Shown here in pieces: positions 51,402 to 60,274 of a stretch of 64,000 nt of DNA. The translations under genes were made by a program, and so were the position numbers. Under the pieces are notes generated by a model. It worked only from the letters and a program-made list of their open reading frames with translations. It was not told where the DNA came from and did not search any database. Source of the stretch: UBA4416 sp040387555. GTDB taxonomy: Bacteria > Bacteroidota > Bacteroidia > B-17B0 > Aurantibacillaceae. The stretch spans positions 372,001 to 436,000 of the forward strand of contig JAZKDO010000001.1 of assembly GCA_040387555.1 (NCBI GenBank), in the 5' to 3' direction. How positions within the stretch are numbered: position 1 is the stretch's first letter; every line of letters begins with the position of its first letter.

Positions 51402-52277
51402 ATGTATATGTACGAAAGAGTTATTTGTTCCCCGTTTATCGAGCATCCGATTGTAGATGTAGCCCTGTTCGACGCAGGAGAATTTGATGTGACTATTATT
51501 GAAAAAGGAGCCTCTACTAATTTTAGGAAGGAAGGTATTTTTGACTTGACACTCTATTGCCAATGTCTCTTGCAAAAATTATTTTCGTTACCAAAATCTA
51601 AGATCAAACCGTTTATACAATACCAGTGTATGAGAGTGAATGACTCTTTGGTGTGGATTAATAAACTGGAAAAACTGATGGACCTGAACCATGAGCTGTT
51701 TGCTACCAGAGACCAAAAGATTAAGCGGGATAAAGTGCTCATGGTGATTGAATTGTTGCGACAGGATATAGAATGTCGTGAACAGGTTTCTGTGAAACAG
51801 TTTGACTTCAACGCGATAAAGCACACTTTAACAACGTATGACACACCGGAAGAACAACTACGACTGTTATATGAAGCGCAGGCCGACTACCTGCAGAATA
51901 AGCCCAGAGGCGCTGAAGCGGGTATTCCGTTTGATGAAAAATGTCGCGTAGAAATTGAAAAGATAGAGAACCTGAGATTGCTGAAGAAGAAAGGTAAGCA
52001 CCGCGAAACCAATGTGAAATTAAAAACAGCGAGCAACCGATTAGTCATACGCGGACAAATCAATATTCTGGTAGACGCCTTTTACCAGATGCTGCACGAA
52101 AAGAAAGCGAACGGTCAATCTTACCTCAGTGCAAATGCCAGCCAGATTACGCAGTTCATCGTCAATAATTTTGTGGACAAGGATGAACAACCGCTTTCTG
52201 AAAGTACCGTGAGAACGATGCTGTCACCTAATAAAGTGGATAAGCGGCCGAAGATGGATCGGAAGGTGTTGTTGTAA
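51402..52277 (+). CDS. Mobile-element-type protein of unknown function
   Basis: 291 aa (starts MYMYERV; either Met possible). A helical middle (RDQKIKRDKVLMVIELLRQD) leads to a C-terminal domain SQITQFIVNNFVDKDEQPLS followed by TVRTMLSPNKVDKRP. That ending resembles proteins next to HTH/excisionase genes in Bacteroidota elements, including RteC-like regulators (from memory). It follows the HTH gene after a 269-nt AT-rich spacer in which I see no gene. There is no recombinase active site. Confidence 0.7.
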   Translation: MYMYERVICSPFIEHPIVDVALFDAGEFDVTIIEKGASTNFRKEGIFDLTLYCQCLLQKLFSLPKSKIKPFIQYQCMRVNDSLVWINKLEKLMDLNHELFATRDQKIKRDKVLMVIELLRQDIECREQVSVKQFDFNAIKHTLTTYDTPEEQLRLLYEAQADYLQNKPRGAEAGIPFDEKCRVEIEKIENLRLLKKKGKHRETNVKLKTASNRLVIRGQINILVDAFYQMLHEKKANGQSYLSANASQITQFIVNNFVDKDEQPLSESTVRTMLSPNKVDKRPKMDRKVLL

Positions 52278-52455
52278 GATTTCGCTATCATTCAAAAAAT
52301 TAGATGCTTGTACTTATAAGCGAGTGATGTAAGCTAATAAGAATTTTATATGTAAGGCTCTATTTTAGTCAAAAACAGCGATTAAAAAGGAGCGTTTACC
52401 AAAAGTATAATTATTAAAAAGGTTATATATATAACTTAGAAATAAAAACAACATC

Positions 52456-52632
52456 ATGACAAATTCCTGGGAACATATTAAGACACTGCCTAGCCAGTAT
52501 CCAGCTCTTAATCTACAGAGTTTATATGGTAATGAAATCTACATCTGCTACGGAGATACGATCTTTGTGTATGTAAAAAAATTTACAACTGTTCCAAAAA
52601 TATTTAATTCTTCGTCGCAAGGTTGGGCCTAG
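52456..52632 (+). CDS. Possible small protein (58 aa)
   Basis: ATG at 52456, TAG at 52630-52632; the product begins MTNSWEHIKTLPSQYPALNL and contains EIYICYGDTIFVYVKKF, a plausible beta-rich mini-domain. A perfect 14-bp palindrome GTTATATATATAAC (52422-52435) lies 20 nt upstream and could be its operator or promoter. CCGCTAT...ATAGCGG downstream resembles a terminator. Codon use looks acceptable, but the ORF is short and unconfirmed. Confidence 0.35.
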   Translation: MTNSWEHIKTLPSQYPALNLQSLYGNEIYICYGDTIFVYVKKFTTVPKIFNSSSQGWA

Positions 52633-53067
52633 AACTAAACTCATCAACTCTCTATCAGATCCGCTATCGCTACCGTGAATAGCGGTTTGTCCCTTTTAAT
52701 TTCTACCAAACAAGAGAGTAGAAAAATGAAAATTTGTCATTTTAACCTGAAAATATTTCAAGCACTTTTAACGGTTTTTTACAATTTCCTTGTCAAAATT
52801 TCAGTTTGGTCCACGGGGCACAGCACTTGATTACATGGAAATTGACATTAAAAACTCAAATAGCAATCTTAGAAATTCAGACTTTGTTTAATTAATAAGC
52901 AGACGAAAAAATGAAAAGATCGGTCATAGCAACTGAAAACTTGCGGGGCCCCAAAGTTAAGGTGCCACCTTAACCTATCTCTCCAAAGGTATCAACATCA
53001 AACTATAACTAAAAAATAATTATTTAACCAGTTTCGGATACAACCGAAACCAAAAAAAGAGTCAACT
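52633..53067 (+). promoter_or_regulatory. Hsp20 upstream region with two dyads
   Basis: No gene is seen in the stretch. The 19-nt dyad GTTAAGGTGCCACCTTAAC (52956-52974; 8-bp arms, 3-nt centre) lies about 94 nt before hsp20. A smaller hairpin GTTTCGG-ATACAA-CCGAAAC (53031-53050) lies 17 nt upstream of the ATG, likely in the 5' UTR. They could bind a heat-shock repressor and act at the RNA level, respectively. Confidence 0.5.
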
Positions 53068-53535
53068 ATGAAAACGTTAGTAAAATGGAACGGCAATGGT
53101 CAAAACCCTATGTTCCCGGAAATACCATCAATTTTTGATGATTTTATAACAAGAGATCTTTTTCACTTACCATTCCGCACGGACATCGCTAAAATCTCTG
53201 TGCCTGCGGTGAATATAAAGGAAAATGAGACCGCTTACGAGCTGGAAATGGCAGCGCCCGGAATGGAAAAAACAGATTTTAAAATAGAACTGGTGAAGGA
53301 TACCTTAGTTGTATCAGCCCATAAGGAGAACAAGGTTGAAGAAAAAACAGACGATGGGAAATATTCGCGTAAAGAATTTAGTTACCATTCGTTCAGTCGG
53401 TCTTTCAATTTACCTCCAGACCTGGTACAGGATGATACTATTAGTGCTACTTATAAAGATGGCATTCTTCAAATTACAGTCCCTAAAAAGGATTCTTCCA
53501 AGGAAAGCCTGAAAAAGCTAATTGCCATTAACTAA
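53068..53535 (+). CDS. hsp20: Small heat-shock protein (Hsp20 family)
   Basis: 155 aa. Alpha-crystallin domain: ISVPAVNIKENETAYELEMA, then SRSFNLPPDLVQDDTISATY and KDGILQITVPKKD (the conserved GILxITVPK end). The C-terminal KLIAIN carries the I-x-I-like anchoring motif. It is an ATP-independent chaperone that holds unfolding proteins. Preceded by two dyads and followed by a strong terminator, so it is its own transcription unit. Confidence 0.96.
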   Translation: MKTLVKWNGNGQNPMFPEIPSIFDDFITRDLFHLPFRTDIAKISVPAVNIKENETAYELEMAAPGMEKTDFKIELVKDTLVVSAHKENKVEEKTDDGKYSRKEFSYHSFSRSFNLPPDLVQDDTISATYKDGILQITVPKKDSSKESLKKLIAIN

Positions 53536-53547
53536 TTTGATTTATTC

Positions 53548-53574
53548 ATGGGCAGGTAAAGCCTGCCCATTTTT
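53548..53574 (+). terminator. Terminator of hsp20
   Basis: ATGGGCAGG-TAAAG-CCTGCCCAT, a perfect 9-bp stem followed by TTTT. Confidence 0.85.
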
Positions 53575-53602
53575 ATCTAACAATTAAAAAATAAATATTA
53601 CC

Positions 53603-54109
53603 ATGGCTACGTTTGATTTATTCCGAAACAAAAGCTTGTCAAAGAACGAGCAATTTCAAAGAAATAATTCTAATGAATCCATTCATAAAATTTGTTTAAA
53701 GAATGGTATTCTCACTTCGGTTCTCTTAATAATGAACTTCCTTGCATTTTGTGGTATAACCAATCGTCTTGAGATTCATCAGTTAAGTGTCATCAATATG
53801 TTCCTGATTTCAGTTGGGGCGTACTTCGCCATACAACACATCAGTCCGAACGGGAAAAGGGGCAGTGTGGAATATTTCGAAGGATTTAAAACAGGCATGT
53901 ATGCATCATTAGTTTCCGTTGTGATACATGCTTTATTTTTATTGGTGTACACCTACTTTTACCCGGCGGCTTTATCTACCCATGGACTTATACCAGGTAG
54001 TGCTTATAACCCATTAACCGTTGCAGGAACCACTTTGTTTGAAGGTTTAGCGGGTGCGCTCACTATTACATTTTGCGTGATGCAGTATTTTAAAACGGAT
54101 GGACGGTAA
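53603..54109 (+). CDS. DUF4199 family membrane protein
   Basis: 168 aa with four membrane helices (LTSVLLIMNFLAFCGITN; VINMFLISVGAYFAIQHI; YASLVSVVIHALFLLVYTYF; TLFEGLAGALTITFCVMQY). The layout, including VEYFEGFKTGMYASLVS after the second helix and the Glu of LFEGLAG in the last, matches DUF4199 proteins of Bacteroidota. Function unknown. Followed by a perfect hairpin terminator. Confidence 0.85.
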   Translation: MATFDLFRNKSLSKNEQFQRNNSNESIHKICLKNGILTSVLLIMNFLAFCGITNRLEIHQLSVINMFLISVGAYFAIQHISPNGKRGSVEYFEGFKTGMYASLVSVVIHALFLLVYTYFYPAALSTHGLIPGSAYNPLTVAGTTLFEGLAGALTITFCVMQYFKTDGR

Positions 54110-54111
54110 TT

Positions 54112-54137
54112 AACCGTTGACACGATTGTCAACGGTT
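54112..54137. terminator. Perfect inverted repeat acting as terminator
   Basis: AACCGTTGACA-CGAT-TGTCAACGGTT has 11-bp perfect arms directly after the DUF4199 stop. A weak T-run on the plus strand; it could also serve the minus-strand gene converging from the right. Confidence 0.65.
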
Positions 54138-54258
54138 TGTTATACTACACTATTATTTAATTACAATTCAGTAAACCGCTAAGCGACTTTTTATATGATT
54201 AAAAATAATGAAGAAGAAGGCACGCGAAGGGTGAGGCAGAATACCGAATAGATTTAAA

Positions 54259-54387
54259 TTACTTTTTTTTAGATTTAGGAGAAAGCGGTTTTTTCACTTT
54301 TTTTTGTTTACCCGTTTGTTTTTTGATAGTGGGTTTTTTCAAAACTTCTGAATCTTCGATCATCTCGAATACGCTAAATAGGACCAT
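54259..54387 (-). CDS. Possible small Lys-rich protein (42 aa)
   Basis: On the minus strand an ATG at 54387 opens MVLFSVFEMIEDSEVLKKPT followed by a run of Lys/Pro to a TAA at 54261-54259; an alternative start gives a 34-aa form. The -7 box TATTTTTG lies at 54410-54403, 15 nt before the start, a good promoter placement. Small Lys-rich basic proteins of this kind are common in Bacteroidota. It is below usual ORF-size cutoffs and not confirmed. Confidence 0.42.
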   Translation of the reverse strand: MVLFSVFEMIEDSEVLKKPTIKKQTGKQKKVKKPLSPKSKKK

Positions 54388-54446
54388 GTTTACTTTTGTC
54401 TGCAAAAATAAAGAACATAATTAAACTGATAAAGTAGTTAACGTAA

Positions 54447-54466
54447 AATACCCACCAGTGGGTATT
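54447..54466. promoter_or_regulatory. CsoR-like palindromic operator
   Basis: AATACCCACCAGTGGGTATT has 9-bp perfect arms and a 2-nt centre. The TACCC...GGGTA arrangement is that of CsoR/RcnR-type metal-responsive operators. It lies between the stop of the Cys-rich four-helix protein and the promoter of the 42-aa Lys-rich ORF, both on the minus strand. Confidence 0.5.
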
Positions 54467-54527
54467 AATCATTTAGCAGGAGCGTTAAAAGTTCTATTAG
54501 AGGGTGTTCCAAAAAGATTTAATTATC

Positions 54528-54905
54528 CTAGGCAAGCGAAGCGCTAAGAACACTTTGTTGCAAATCAACAGATTTTCCTCTTAGTACAGCTTCGCATTCT
54601 TTGATCCATAACCAACAAGCTTTAATGGACTCTTTCAGTTCCGCATTCCCATGCTTTGCACAATGATTCAGGCAAACCTGACAGGCATTGATACAGACAT
54701 CCAAAGACTTTAATTTAGATCCTGAATTATTTTTATAATGGATTCTGAATGTTTTACATTTTTCAAGAAAGATGGTGCACAACCATACACAGGTTTCAAC
54801 ACCAGGTAGTTCGATAAAAGGCTTTGTTGATTGGAGGCATTCATTTACAGATTTGTAACACATGTCGATGTAATAGTCTATTGCATCCTGCTCTTGTTTT
54901 GTCAT
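54528..54905 (-). CDS. Four-helix-bundle copper-binding-like (Csp/DUF326-type) protein
   Basis: 125 aa, cytosolic (no signal peptide). Helices bear CxxxC-type and other regularly spaced cysteines (MCYKSVNECLQSTK; VETCVWLCTIFLEKCKTF; VCINACQVCLNHCAKHG; ACWLWIKECEAVLRG), the pattern of four-helix-bundle copper storage proteins and related Cys-rich proteins. Cysteines lining the bundle can hold many Cu(I) ions. A CsoR-like dyad lies about 60 nt downstream of its stop. Copper storage is family knowledge; binding here is inferred. Confidence 0.8.
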   Translation of the reverse strand: MTKQEQDAIDYYIDMCYKSVNECLQSTKPFIELPGVETCVWLCTIFLEKCKTFRIHYKNNSGSKLKSLDVCINACQVCLNHCAKHGNAELKESIKACWLWIKECEAVLRGKSVDLQQSVLSASLA

Positions 54906-55281
54906 AAGAATAATAAGTACGTTGTATATTTATGATAAAATTATAGAGAATTTGTATACTATTTTTTCTATTTCAGTCAATCAGGATATACTATAGCCTA
55001 AAGCGGAAAATAGTTGGGCGGACACTGAACAAAATTGCTCCAGGGATATAAGTGAACTGTGCTAGTTTTTTGCCTATGCTTAATTAAAGCAACATTGGTT
55101 TTACTTTAGAGACACTTATAACATCACTTGGTTATATACGTCCTCTTTAATCGTGTTATAAATTTCCATCTTCACCATGCAAATTCTGCTTAATTAAGTT
55201 AACTTCACTGTTCCCTACCGCATGGTTATTTGTCTCTATGGGTTTTCTGTACTTCACTAATTGGTAGTCAAAAAATTTAAA
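54906..55281. other. AT-rich intergenic region
   Basis: I see no gene. GCTTAATTAA occurs twice (around 55078 and 55188). It holds the divergent promoters of the copper-binding-like gene (minus) and the PAS kinase (plus), but I cannot place clear -7 boxes. Confidence 0.4.
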
Positions 55282-56745
55282 ATGAAAGATTTAGAGATCA
55301 TAAAGGATTTAAGTGATGATAAACATTGGCTTGAAAAATCATTAAAGCTTGCTCATATTGGTAACTGGCATTGGGACATTCCCACTGATCGGGTAACATG
55401 GTCTGATGAACTTTACAGAATATACGGACTGAATAAGGAAACATTTAAAGCCTCGTTTGCCGGATACCTCGAAAGAATACATTCAGAAGATGCCGCGCGA
55501 ATAAAAACTACTATTGAAAATGCGTTGATAAAAAAAGAACAGGTCTCGTTTGAAGAACGCATCGTGAGGCCCGACGGAGATATCCGTTATTTAAAATCAT
55601 GGGCTTATGTAGTACTGGATGATAAGGAACAACCCATGAAAATGTATGGTGCCTGTATTGATATTACTGATGCCAAACTGGTTGAATTAGACCTGGCGAA
55701 AAAAGATGATGAGTTTAAAATCATTTTGGAACGTGTATCGGATGCCTTTGTGGCCCTGGATAAAAACTGGAAGTACACTTACGTGAATAGCAAAGCAGGA
55801 GAATTATTTGGCAGGAAACCGGAATACTTAGTTGGCAAACATATCTGGACTGAATTTCCTGAAGGCATTGATCAGCCATTTTACAAAGCGTATCATCGGG
55901 CGATGGAGACACAAAAATATGAATACATCCAGGAATATTATCCGCCGTATGATCTCTGGTTTGAAAATCATATCTATCCCTCTCCAAATGGATTAACTAT
56001 TTATTTTGCAGACATCACCACCAAGAAAAAAGCAGAACTGGCCATTGAATCGTATCAAACAAAACTGGAGCAAGACGTCAAGGAGCGCACCTCTGAATTA
56101 GAGCGTCAGAACGGCATTGTGAAAGCACAAAAACATCAGATCGAGGACATTATCAAAGAGCTGCATCATCGCGTCAAAAACAACCTTCAGATTATCACGA
56201 GTCTCCTTCGTCTGCAATCAGATAAAGTAGAAGATGAATCAACGAAAGAAATATTTTCGGATTGTCAAAACCGTATTTATAGCATGTCCCTGATTCACGA
56301 AAAGATGTACCAATCGGAAAACCTGACAAAAATCAATACCAAAGATTACTTCCCTGAACTGATCAATGATATCATCAGTTCAGGTAATATCAGTAATGAA
56401 ATCAAACAAAATGTGCAGGTGGATCCGGTTGAAATGCCTACAAAAATGATGGTGCCTTTGGGGCTATTGGTTAGTGAAATTGTTTTGAACTCCATGAAGC
56501 ACGCCTTTAAAGCCACTGAACAAGGAGAAATACTTTTTCGTTTTACAAATGAAGGCGACGGAAACTTTAAAATACTAATGGGGGATAACGGTTCTGGCAT
56601 TGACCCAAATGCCGAAATTAAAAAGAATAGTCTGGGGCTTGGACTCATTGAATCATTCGTAGAACAATTAGATGGCACGCTTACCAAAATTCAAGGTCCG
56701 GGAACCCATTACGAAATAAATTTTGGGTTTGTGGACCTCAAGTAA
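55282..56745 (+). CDS. PAS-PAS sensor histidine kinase (HisKA_2/HWE-like)
   Basis: 487 aa from the ATG at 55282 (MKDLEIIKDLSDD); an upstream TTG at 55261 is less likely. Two PAS domains come first (about 25-140: LAHIGNWHWDIPTDRVTWSD; about 145-270: VALDKNWKYTYVNSKAGELF), then a coiled linker. The kinase has the phosphoacceptor motif KELHHRVKNNLQIITSLL (HisKA_2), an ATPase with SEIVLNSMKHAF (N box) and DNGSGIDP (G box). There is no membrane segment, so it senses a cytosolic signal. No receiver or DNA-binding domain is attached; partners may be the stand-alone receivers downstream. Confidence 0.92.
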   Translation: MKDLEIIKDLSDDKHWLEKSLKLAHIGNWHWDIPTDRVTWSDELYRIYGLNKETFKASFAGYLERIHSEDAARIKTTIENALIKKEQVSFEERIVRPDGDIRYLKSWAYVVLDDKEQPMKMYGACIDITDAKLVELDLAKKDDEFKIILERVSDAFVALDKNWKYTYVNSKAGELFGRKPEYLVGKHIWTEFPEGIDQPFYKAYHRAMETQKYEYIQEYYPPYDLWFENHIYPSPNGLTIYFADITTKKKAELAIESYQTKLEQDVKERTSELERQNGIVKAQKHQIEDIIKELHHRVKNNLQIITSLLRLQSDKVEDESTKEIFSDCQNRIYSMSLIHEKMYQSENLTKINTKDYFPELINDIISSGNISNEIKQNVQVDPVEMPTKMMVPLGLLVSEIVLNSMKHAFKATEQGEILFRFTNEGDGNFKILMGDNGSGIDPNAEIKKNSLGLGLIESFVEQLDGTLTKIQGPGTHYEINFGFVDLK

Positions 56746-56867
56746 GCCGTTCGCCATCATCATTCTCTACACTCTTTACACAGAGTCTATAATTGCGAAA
56801 CCTTGAATAAATAACGTAATGAATTTCCGTTCGAAGCAACTCATTTTCTAAGAAGTCAAACTCCACA

Positions 56868-57389
56868 TTAAACTTTCTCTTTTAAAATCTTCCTGTTCTC
56901 CAATTCGGAAATAATGCTTTTAGAAAATTTGGAAAGTAAGGCGGTATCTTTTTCTGAGAATTCTCTCGGTTCTTTATCCACAATACAAACCGTGCCAATG
57001 TTATACCCTTCTTTGGTTGTTAATGGAACACCGGCATAAAACTGAAGGCCGAATTCACCAGCCACCAAGGGATTATTAAGAAGACATGGCTCCTTACGGG
57101 CATCGGGAAAGATGGTAGGATCCGGATCGAGAATTGCCAGGGAACATAAACTCAAACCACGGTCCACGGTATAAACTCCTTCCATTCCATAGTTTCCTTT
57201 AAATTCTACGTGTTCGCTTGCAACTAGTGAAACCAGGGCGATAGGAGCATTAAACGTTTTAGCGATGGTGACCGCTATGGCATTAAAATATATATCCGGT
57301 AAGCCGTTCAAATCCGCATATTCTTTCAGCGCCTTCAGCCTCTGCTTTTCATTTTTGGGAATGATTGGTTTACCGAATGTGTTATTCAT
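56868..57389 (-). CDS. GAF-domain protein
   Basis: 173 aa. A GAF domain spans most of the protein: FNAPIALVSLVASEHVEFKG, GLSLCSLAILDPDP, FYAGVPLTTKEGYNIGTVCIV. The last element is the typical 'GxxIGTxCIxD' of Bacteroidota and cyanobacterial GAF proteins attached to kinases. There is no output domain. It is on the opposite strand from the surrounding kinases and probably a separate ligand sensor. Confidence 0.86.
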   Translation of the reverse strand: MNNTFGKPIIPKNEKQRLKALKEYADLNGLPDIYFNAIAVTIAKTFNAPIALVSLVASEHVEFKGNYGMEGVYTVDRGLSLCSLAILDPDPTIFPDARKEPCLLNNPLVAGEFGLQFYAGVPLTTKEGYNIGTVCIVDKEPREFSEKDTALLSKFSKSIISELENRKILKEKV

Positions 57390-57792
57390 GGAACTTTTTG
57401 TTGAAGATATAATTAATAACCAATATAGTAATTATTCATTTCATTCCAACAATTTCTAGATGAGAGGATTGATTATTTGGTTTAAGCATCTTTATAATCT
57501 GTTGATCGTCTGAGCCTTTTTCATTGTTGGTCTTTGTTTATAAATGGCAAAATCCTTTAACATTCTGCCGCTCGGTCGCGTTGTCAAAAATCGATTTTTC
57601 TATAAAATTATCCGACCAATCCTTGTTTTCAGCCCTCTAGATATTCAGCGGGCCTATTTTTATTTATTACCTTTAGGCTCCATTTTTATAAATGATGCGT
57701 TCAGGAACATTTTTTTATTTCCCGGGTTTTGCTGATTTTATTTCGAAAAATGAAACGTGATTGATAACCTCTAATTTGAAATTAATTATAGT
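57390..57792. other. Intergenic region between GAF and STAS-like genes
   Basis: A 63-aa frame at 57544-57735 exists but is basic and hydrophobic without any domain or start signal, and I do not call it a gene. The region otherwise holds AT-rich sequence and the divergent upstream regions of the two neighbouring genes. Confidence 0.4.
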
Positions 57793-58185
57793 ATGATTCC
57801 ACCAAAAGATGCAAAGGTCATAGACCAACCAACATCCACCATATGGTTTGATGATGATGGGATTTTATATTCGGTTGCAAAAAAAGTTCCACCACAAACT
57901 GTTGAAGAGGCAAAAGCCACTATGGTTGATTTTTTGAAAATTACAGGTGGCAAAAAAGTATGCATGATCTCTGACAATACCGATTCCCCCGCGGTGAATA
58001 AAGAAATGCGTGATTATGCTGCAGAAGTTATTCCTGAAATTGTTAAGGCCATCGCTATTATTTCACGTTCATCTGTTGGAAGAATGGCTGCCAATTTATT
58101 CTTTACACTAAAAAAGCAATCTTATCCTGTAAAGTTTTTCGAGAATGAGGAAGATGCTAAACAGTGGATCAAACAGTACTTATAA
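57793..58185 (+). CDS. STAS/SpoIIAA-like small protein
   Basis: 130 aa. Alternating strands and helices (STIWFDDDGILYSVAKKVPP; GKKVCMISDNTDSPAVNKEM; KAIAIISRSSVGRMAANLFF; YPVKFFENEEDAKQWIKQYL) have the STAS/SpoIIAA-like layout known from Bacteroidota proteins near PAS kinases. The stop codon directly abuts the ATG of the next kinase gene (0 nt gap). It probably binds or tunes that kinase; inference. Confidence 0.8.
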   Translation: MIPPKDAKVIDQPTSTIWFDDDGILYSVAKKVPPQTVEEAKATMVDFLKITGGKKVCMISDNTDSPAVNKEMRDYAAEVIPEIVKAIAIISRSSVGRMAANLFFTLKKQSYPVKFFENEEDAKQWIKQYL

Positions 58186-59868
58186 ATGGAAGAGGATAAG
58201 CGTTTACTAGAAATATCAGAACACATTGTGAGATTGGCGAACGCTGATTTTACGAAACCCGGTGAAGTTTCCGAAAAAGGAGATGATCTGGATTCTATTG
58301 TTATCGGACTTAACCTCATTGGAGAGGAATTAGAATCTTATATTAAACAGTTAAATGATAGTCAGGATAAAATAAAACAATCCCTTTCTCAACTTGCCGA
58401 AGCGCAACGGTTAGCTCACATCGGGAGTTGGGAAATGGATGTAGCCACAAAAAAAGTAGAGTGGTCAAACGAGATGTATAACGTTTACGGTTATGGCGAT
58501 GAGCGATTTGAAGTTAATTATGAATCAGCCAGAGAACGGATGTTGCCCGAGGACATCGCTCCCTCTAACGCCAAAATGGAAAGGTACGTGAAGGAAGCAC
58601 TCCTGTTATTTAAAGAAAAACAGAGCCTTGAATTTGCTATTCCTGCCACTACCTATCCCATTATATTACCAGATGGTAGCAGAAAAATTTTGCGCGGTCT
58701 GGGAAAAATTATCCTGAACACCAATGGACATATAGCCAAGATGGTGGGGACGGTGCAGGATGTTACTGAACTCACAAACGCTGAGGAGAAAGCAAGAATG
58801 CTGGCAGCTATTGTGGAGTCGTCTAACGATGCTATTATCAGTAAAACGTTAGATGGAAAAATCACCAGCTGGAATCAACAAGCAGAAAAGTTATTTGGCT
58901 TTACAGAAGAAGAGATTTTAGGCAAGCATATTTCCATTGTTTTTCCTGAAGAGCGATTGAATGAAGAAGAAGAAATCTTAAAAAACATCAAAGAGGGAAA
59001 TCCGCTTATAGCGTATGAAACCGAACGTAAACGAAAAGATGGAAGTCGTGTTTCGGTGTCCGCAACCATTTCTCCTATCAAGGATGCAACAGGAAAAATA
59101 ATCGGCGCGTCCAAAATTGTAAGGGATATTACAGAAAAAAAACTGGCGGAAGAAAAACTGGTAGCCTATACCAATGCCTTAGAACAAAAAAATAGTGAAA
59201 CGGAACAATTTGCCTATATCGCTTCGCATGATTTGCAGGAACCTTTGCGTACGATCACTAATTATATTGGCCTCTTTTATGATGATTACAAAGGGAAACT
59301 GGATGAAAGCGCAGATATTTACCTTGACTTTATCAGTGGCGCTTCTAAGCGCATGCAAGTACTGATTACAGACCTTTTAGAGTACACCCGAATTGAGAAG
59401 GATAAGCACCCTATTGATATTAACCTAAATGAGTTGGTGAATGAGATATTGAAAGATTTAAATAATACCATCACTGAAAACCATGCGCAACTAGACATAG
59501 GAACCTTACCAATCATCAGTGGATATGCTACCAGAATCAAATCTTTATTTCAGAACCTGATTATTAACGCTATTAAATTTAAAAAGCCAGATGTTTCTCC
59601 GGTTGTAAAAATAACCGCAACAGATTTGGGTAAAGAATGGCGTTTTGAAATTACTGACAACGGCATTGGAATAGAGGAAATTTACCACGATAAAATATTT
59701 AAACTTTTTCAGCGTCTTCACACCAGAAAAGAATATAAAGGAACGGGGATTGGGTTAGCGCATTGCAAGAAAATAGTGGACCTGGCAGGTGGAAAGATTT
59801 GGGTTGAATCTGAACTTGGCAAGGGAAGCATGTTTTGTTTTTTATTACCTAAAAAAATAGTATTATGA
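58186..59868 (+). CDS. PAS-PAS sensor histidine kinase (HisKA/phytochrome-like)
   Basis: 560 aa. A helical N-terminal segment (about 1-65) is followed by PAS 1 (about 70-190: LAHIGSWEMDVATKKVEWSN), PAS 2 (about 205-320: SNDAIISKTLDGKITSWNQQ), then the kinase: FAYIASHDLQEPLRTITNYI (phosphoacceptor His), QNLIINAIKFKK (N box), DNGIGIEE and GTGIGLAHCKKIVDLAGG (G boxes). Begins immediately after the STAS-like gene and its stop overlaps the receiver gene by 4 nt, so all three are coupled. Cytosolic signal sensing with phosphotransfer to the adjacent receiver is likely. Confidence 0.93.
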   Translation: MEEDKRLLEISEHIVRLANADFTKPGEVSEKGDDLDSIVIGLNLIGEELESYIKQLNDSQDKIKQSLSQLAEAQRLAHIGSWEMDVATKKVEWSNEMYNVYGYGDERFEVNYESARERMLPEDIAPSNAKMERYVKEALLLFKEKQSLEFAIPATTYPIILPDGSRKILRGLGKIILNTNGHIAKMVGTVQDVTELTNAEEKARMLAAIVESSNDAIISKTLDGKITSWNQQAEKLFGFTEEEILGKHISIVFPEERLNEEEEILKNIKEGNPLIAYETERKRKDGSRVSVSATISPIKDATGKIIGASKIVRDITEKKLAEEKLVAYTNALEQKNSETEQFAYIASHDLQEPLRTITNYIGLFYDDYKGKLDESADIYLDFISGASKRMQVLITDLLEYTRIEKDKHPIDINLNELVNEILKDLNNTITENHAQLDIGTLPIISGYATRIKSLFQNLIINAIKFKKPDVSPVVKITATDLGKEWRFEITDNGIGIEEIYHDKIFKLFQRLHTRKEYKGTGIGLAHCKKIVDLAGGKIWVESELGKGSMFCFLLPKKIVL

Positions 59869-60272
59869 AAAAAAAATTGAATTGCATTTTATTGGTTGAC
59901 GATGATCATGAGGATAGTTTCTATCATCAAATGGTCATTAAAAAAATGAACATTACTGAAAACATTGCCGTTGCAGAAAATGGATTGGAGGCATTAGCCT
60001 TTCTGAAAAAAGAAAATCCTCTTGTACCTGAACTTATATTCCTGGACATTAACATGCCAAAAATGAATGGATGGGAGTTCCTTGAACAATACAAACATTT
60101 AGATGCTCAACGGAAAGCCAAAATAACCATTGTGATGTTAACTACATCCGCCAACCCTGACGATATAAGAAAAGCCCGGGAAATGGAAGATGTGACAGGT
60201 TATAAAACAAAACCTTTATCAGTTGAAATCCTGAATGATATATTAGAAAAACACTTCCCTGAATACTTATAA
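59865..60272 (+). CDS. Stand-alone response-regulator receiver
   Basis: 135 aa, one receiver domain: ILLVDDDHEDSFYHQM (acidic pocket), FLDINMPKMNGWEF (phospho-Asp), VMLTTSANPDDIRK (Thr/Ser) and TGYKTKPLSVEIL (Lys). The start overlaps the upstream kinase stop (ATGA). It has no output domain, so the signal passes to another protein or the receiver acts as a phosphate sink. Confidence 0.93.
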   Translation: MKKKLNCILLVDDDHEDSFYHQMVIKKMNITENIAVAENGLEALAFLKKENPLVPELIFLDINMPKMNGWEFLEQYKHLDAQRKAKITIVMLTTSANPDDIRKAREMEDVTGYKTKPLSVEILNDILEKHFPEYL

Positions 60273-60274
60273 AA

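Noticed and set aside
54112..54137. Second FNR/HcpR-type site in TTGACACGATTGTCAA
   Set aside because: Half-site spacing is six rather than four, and it lies right after a stop codon as a perfect hairpin, so a terminator is more likely.
57544..57735. 63-aa plus-strand frame
   Set aside because: No promoter of good quality, no domain, irregular composition; not enough to call a gene.
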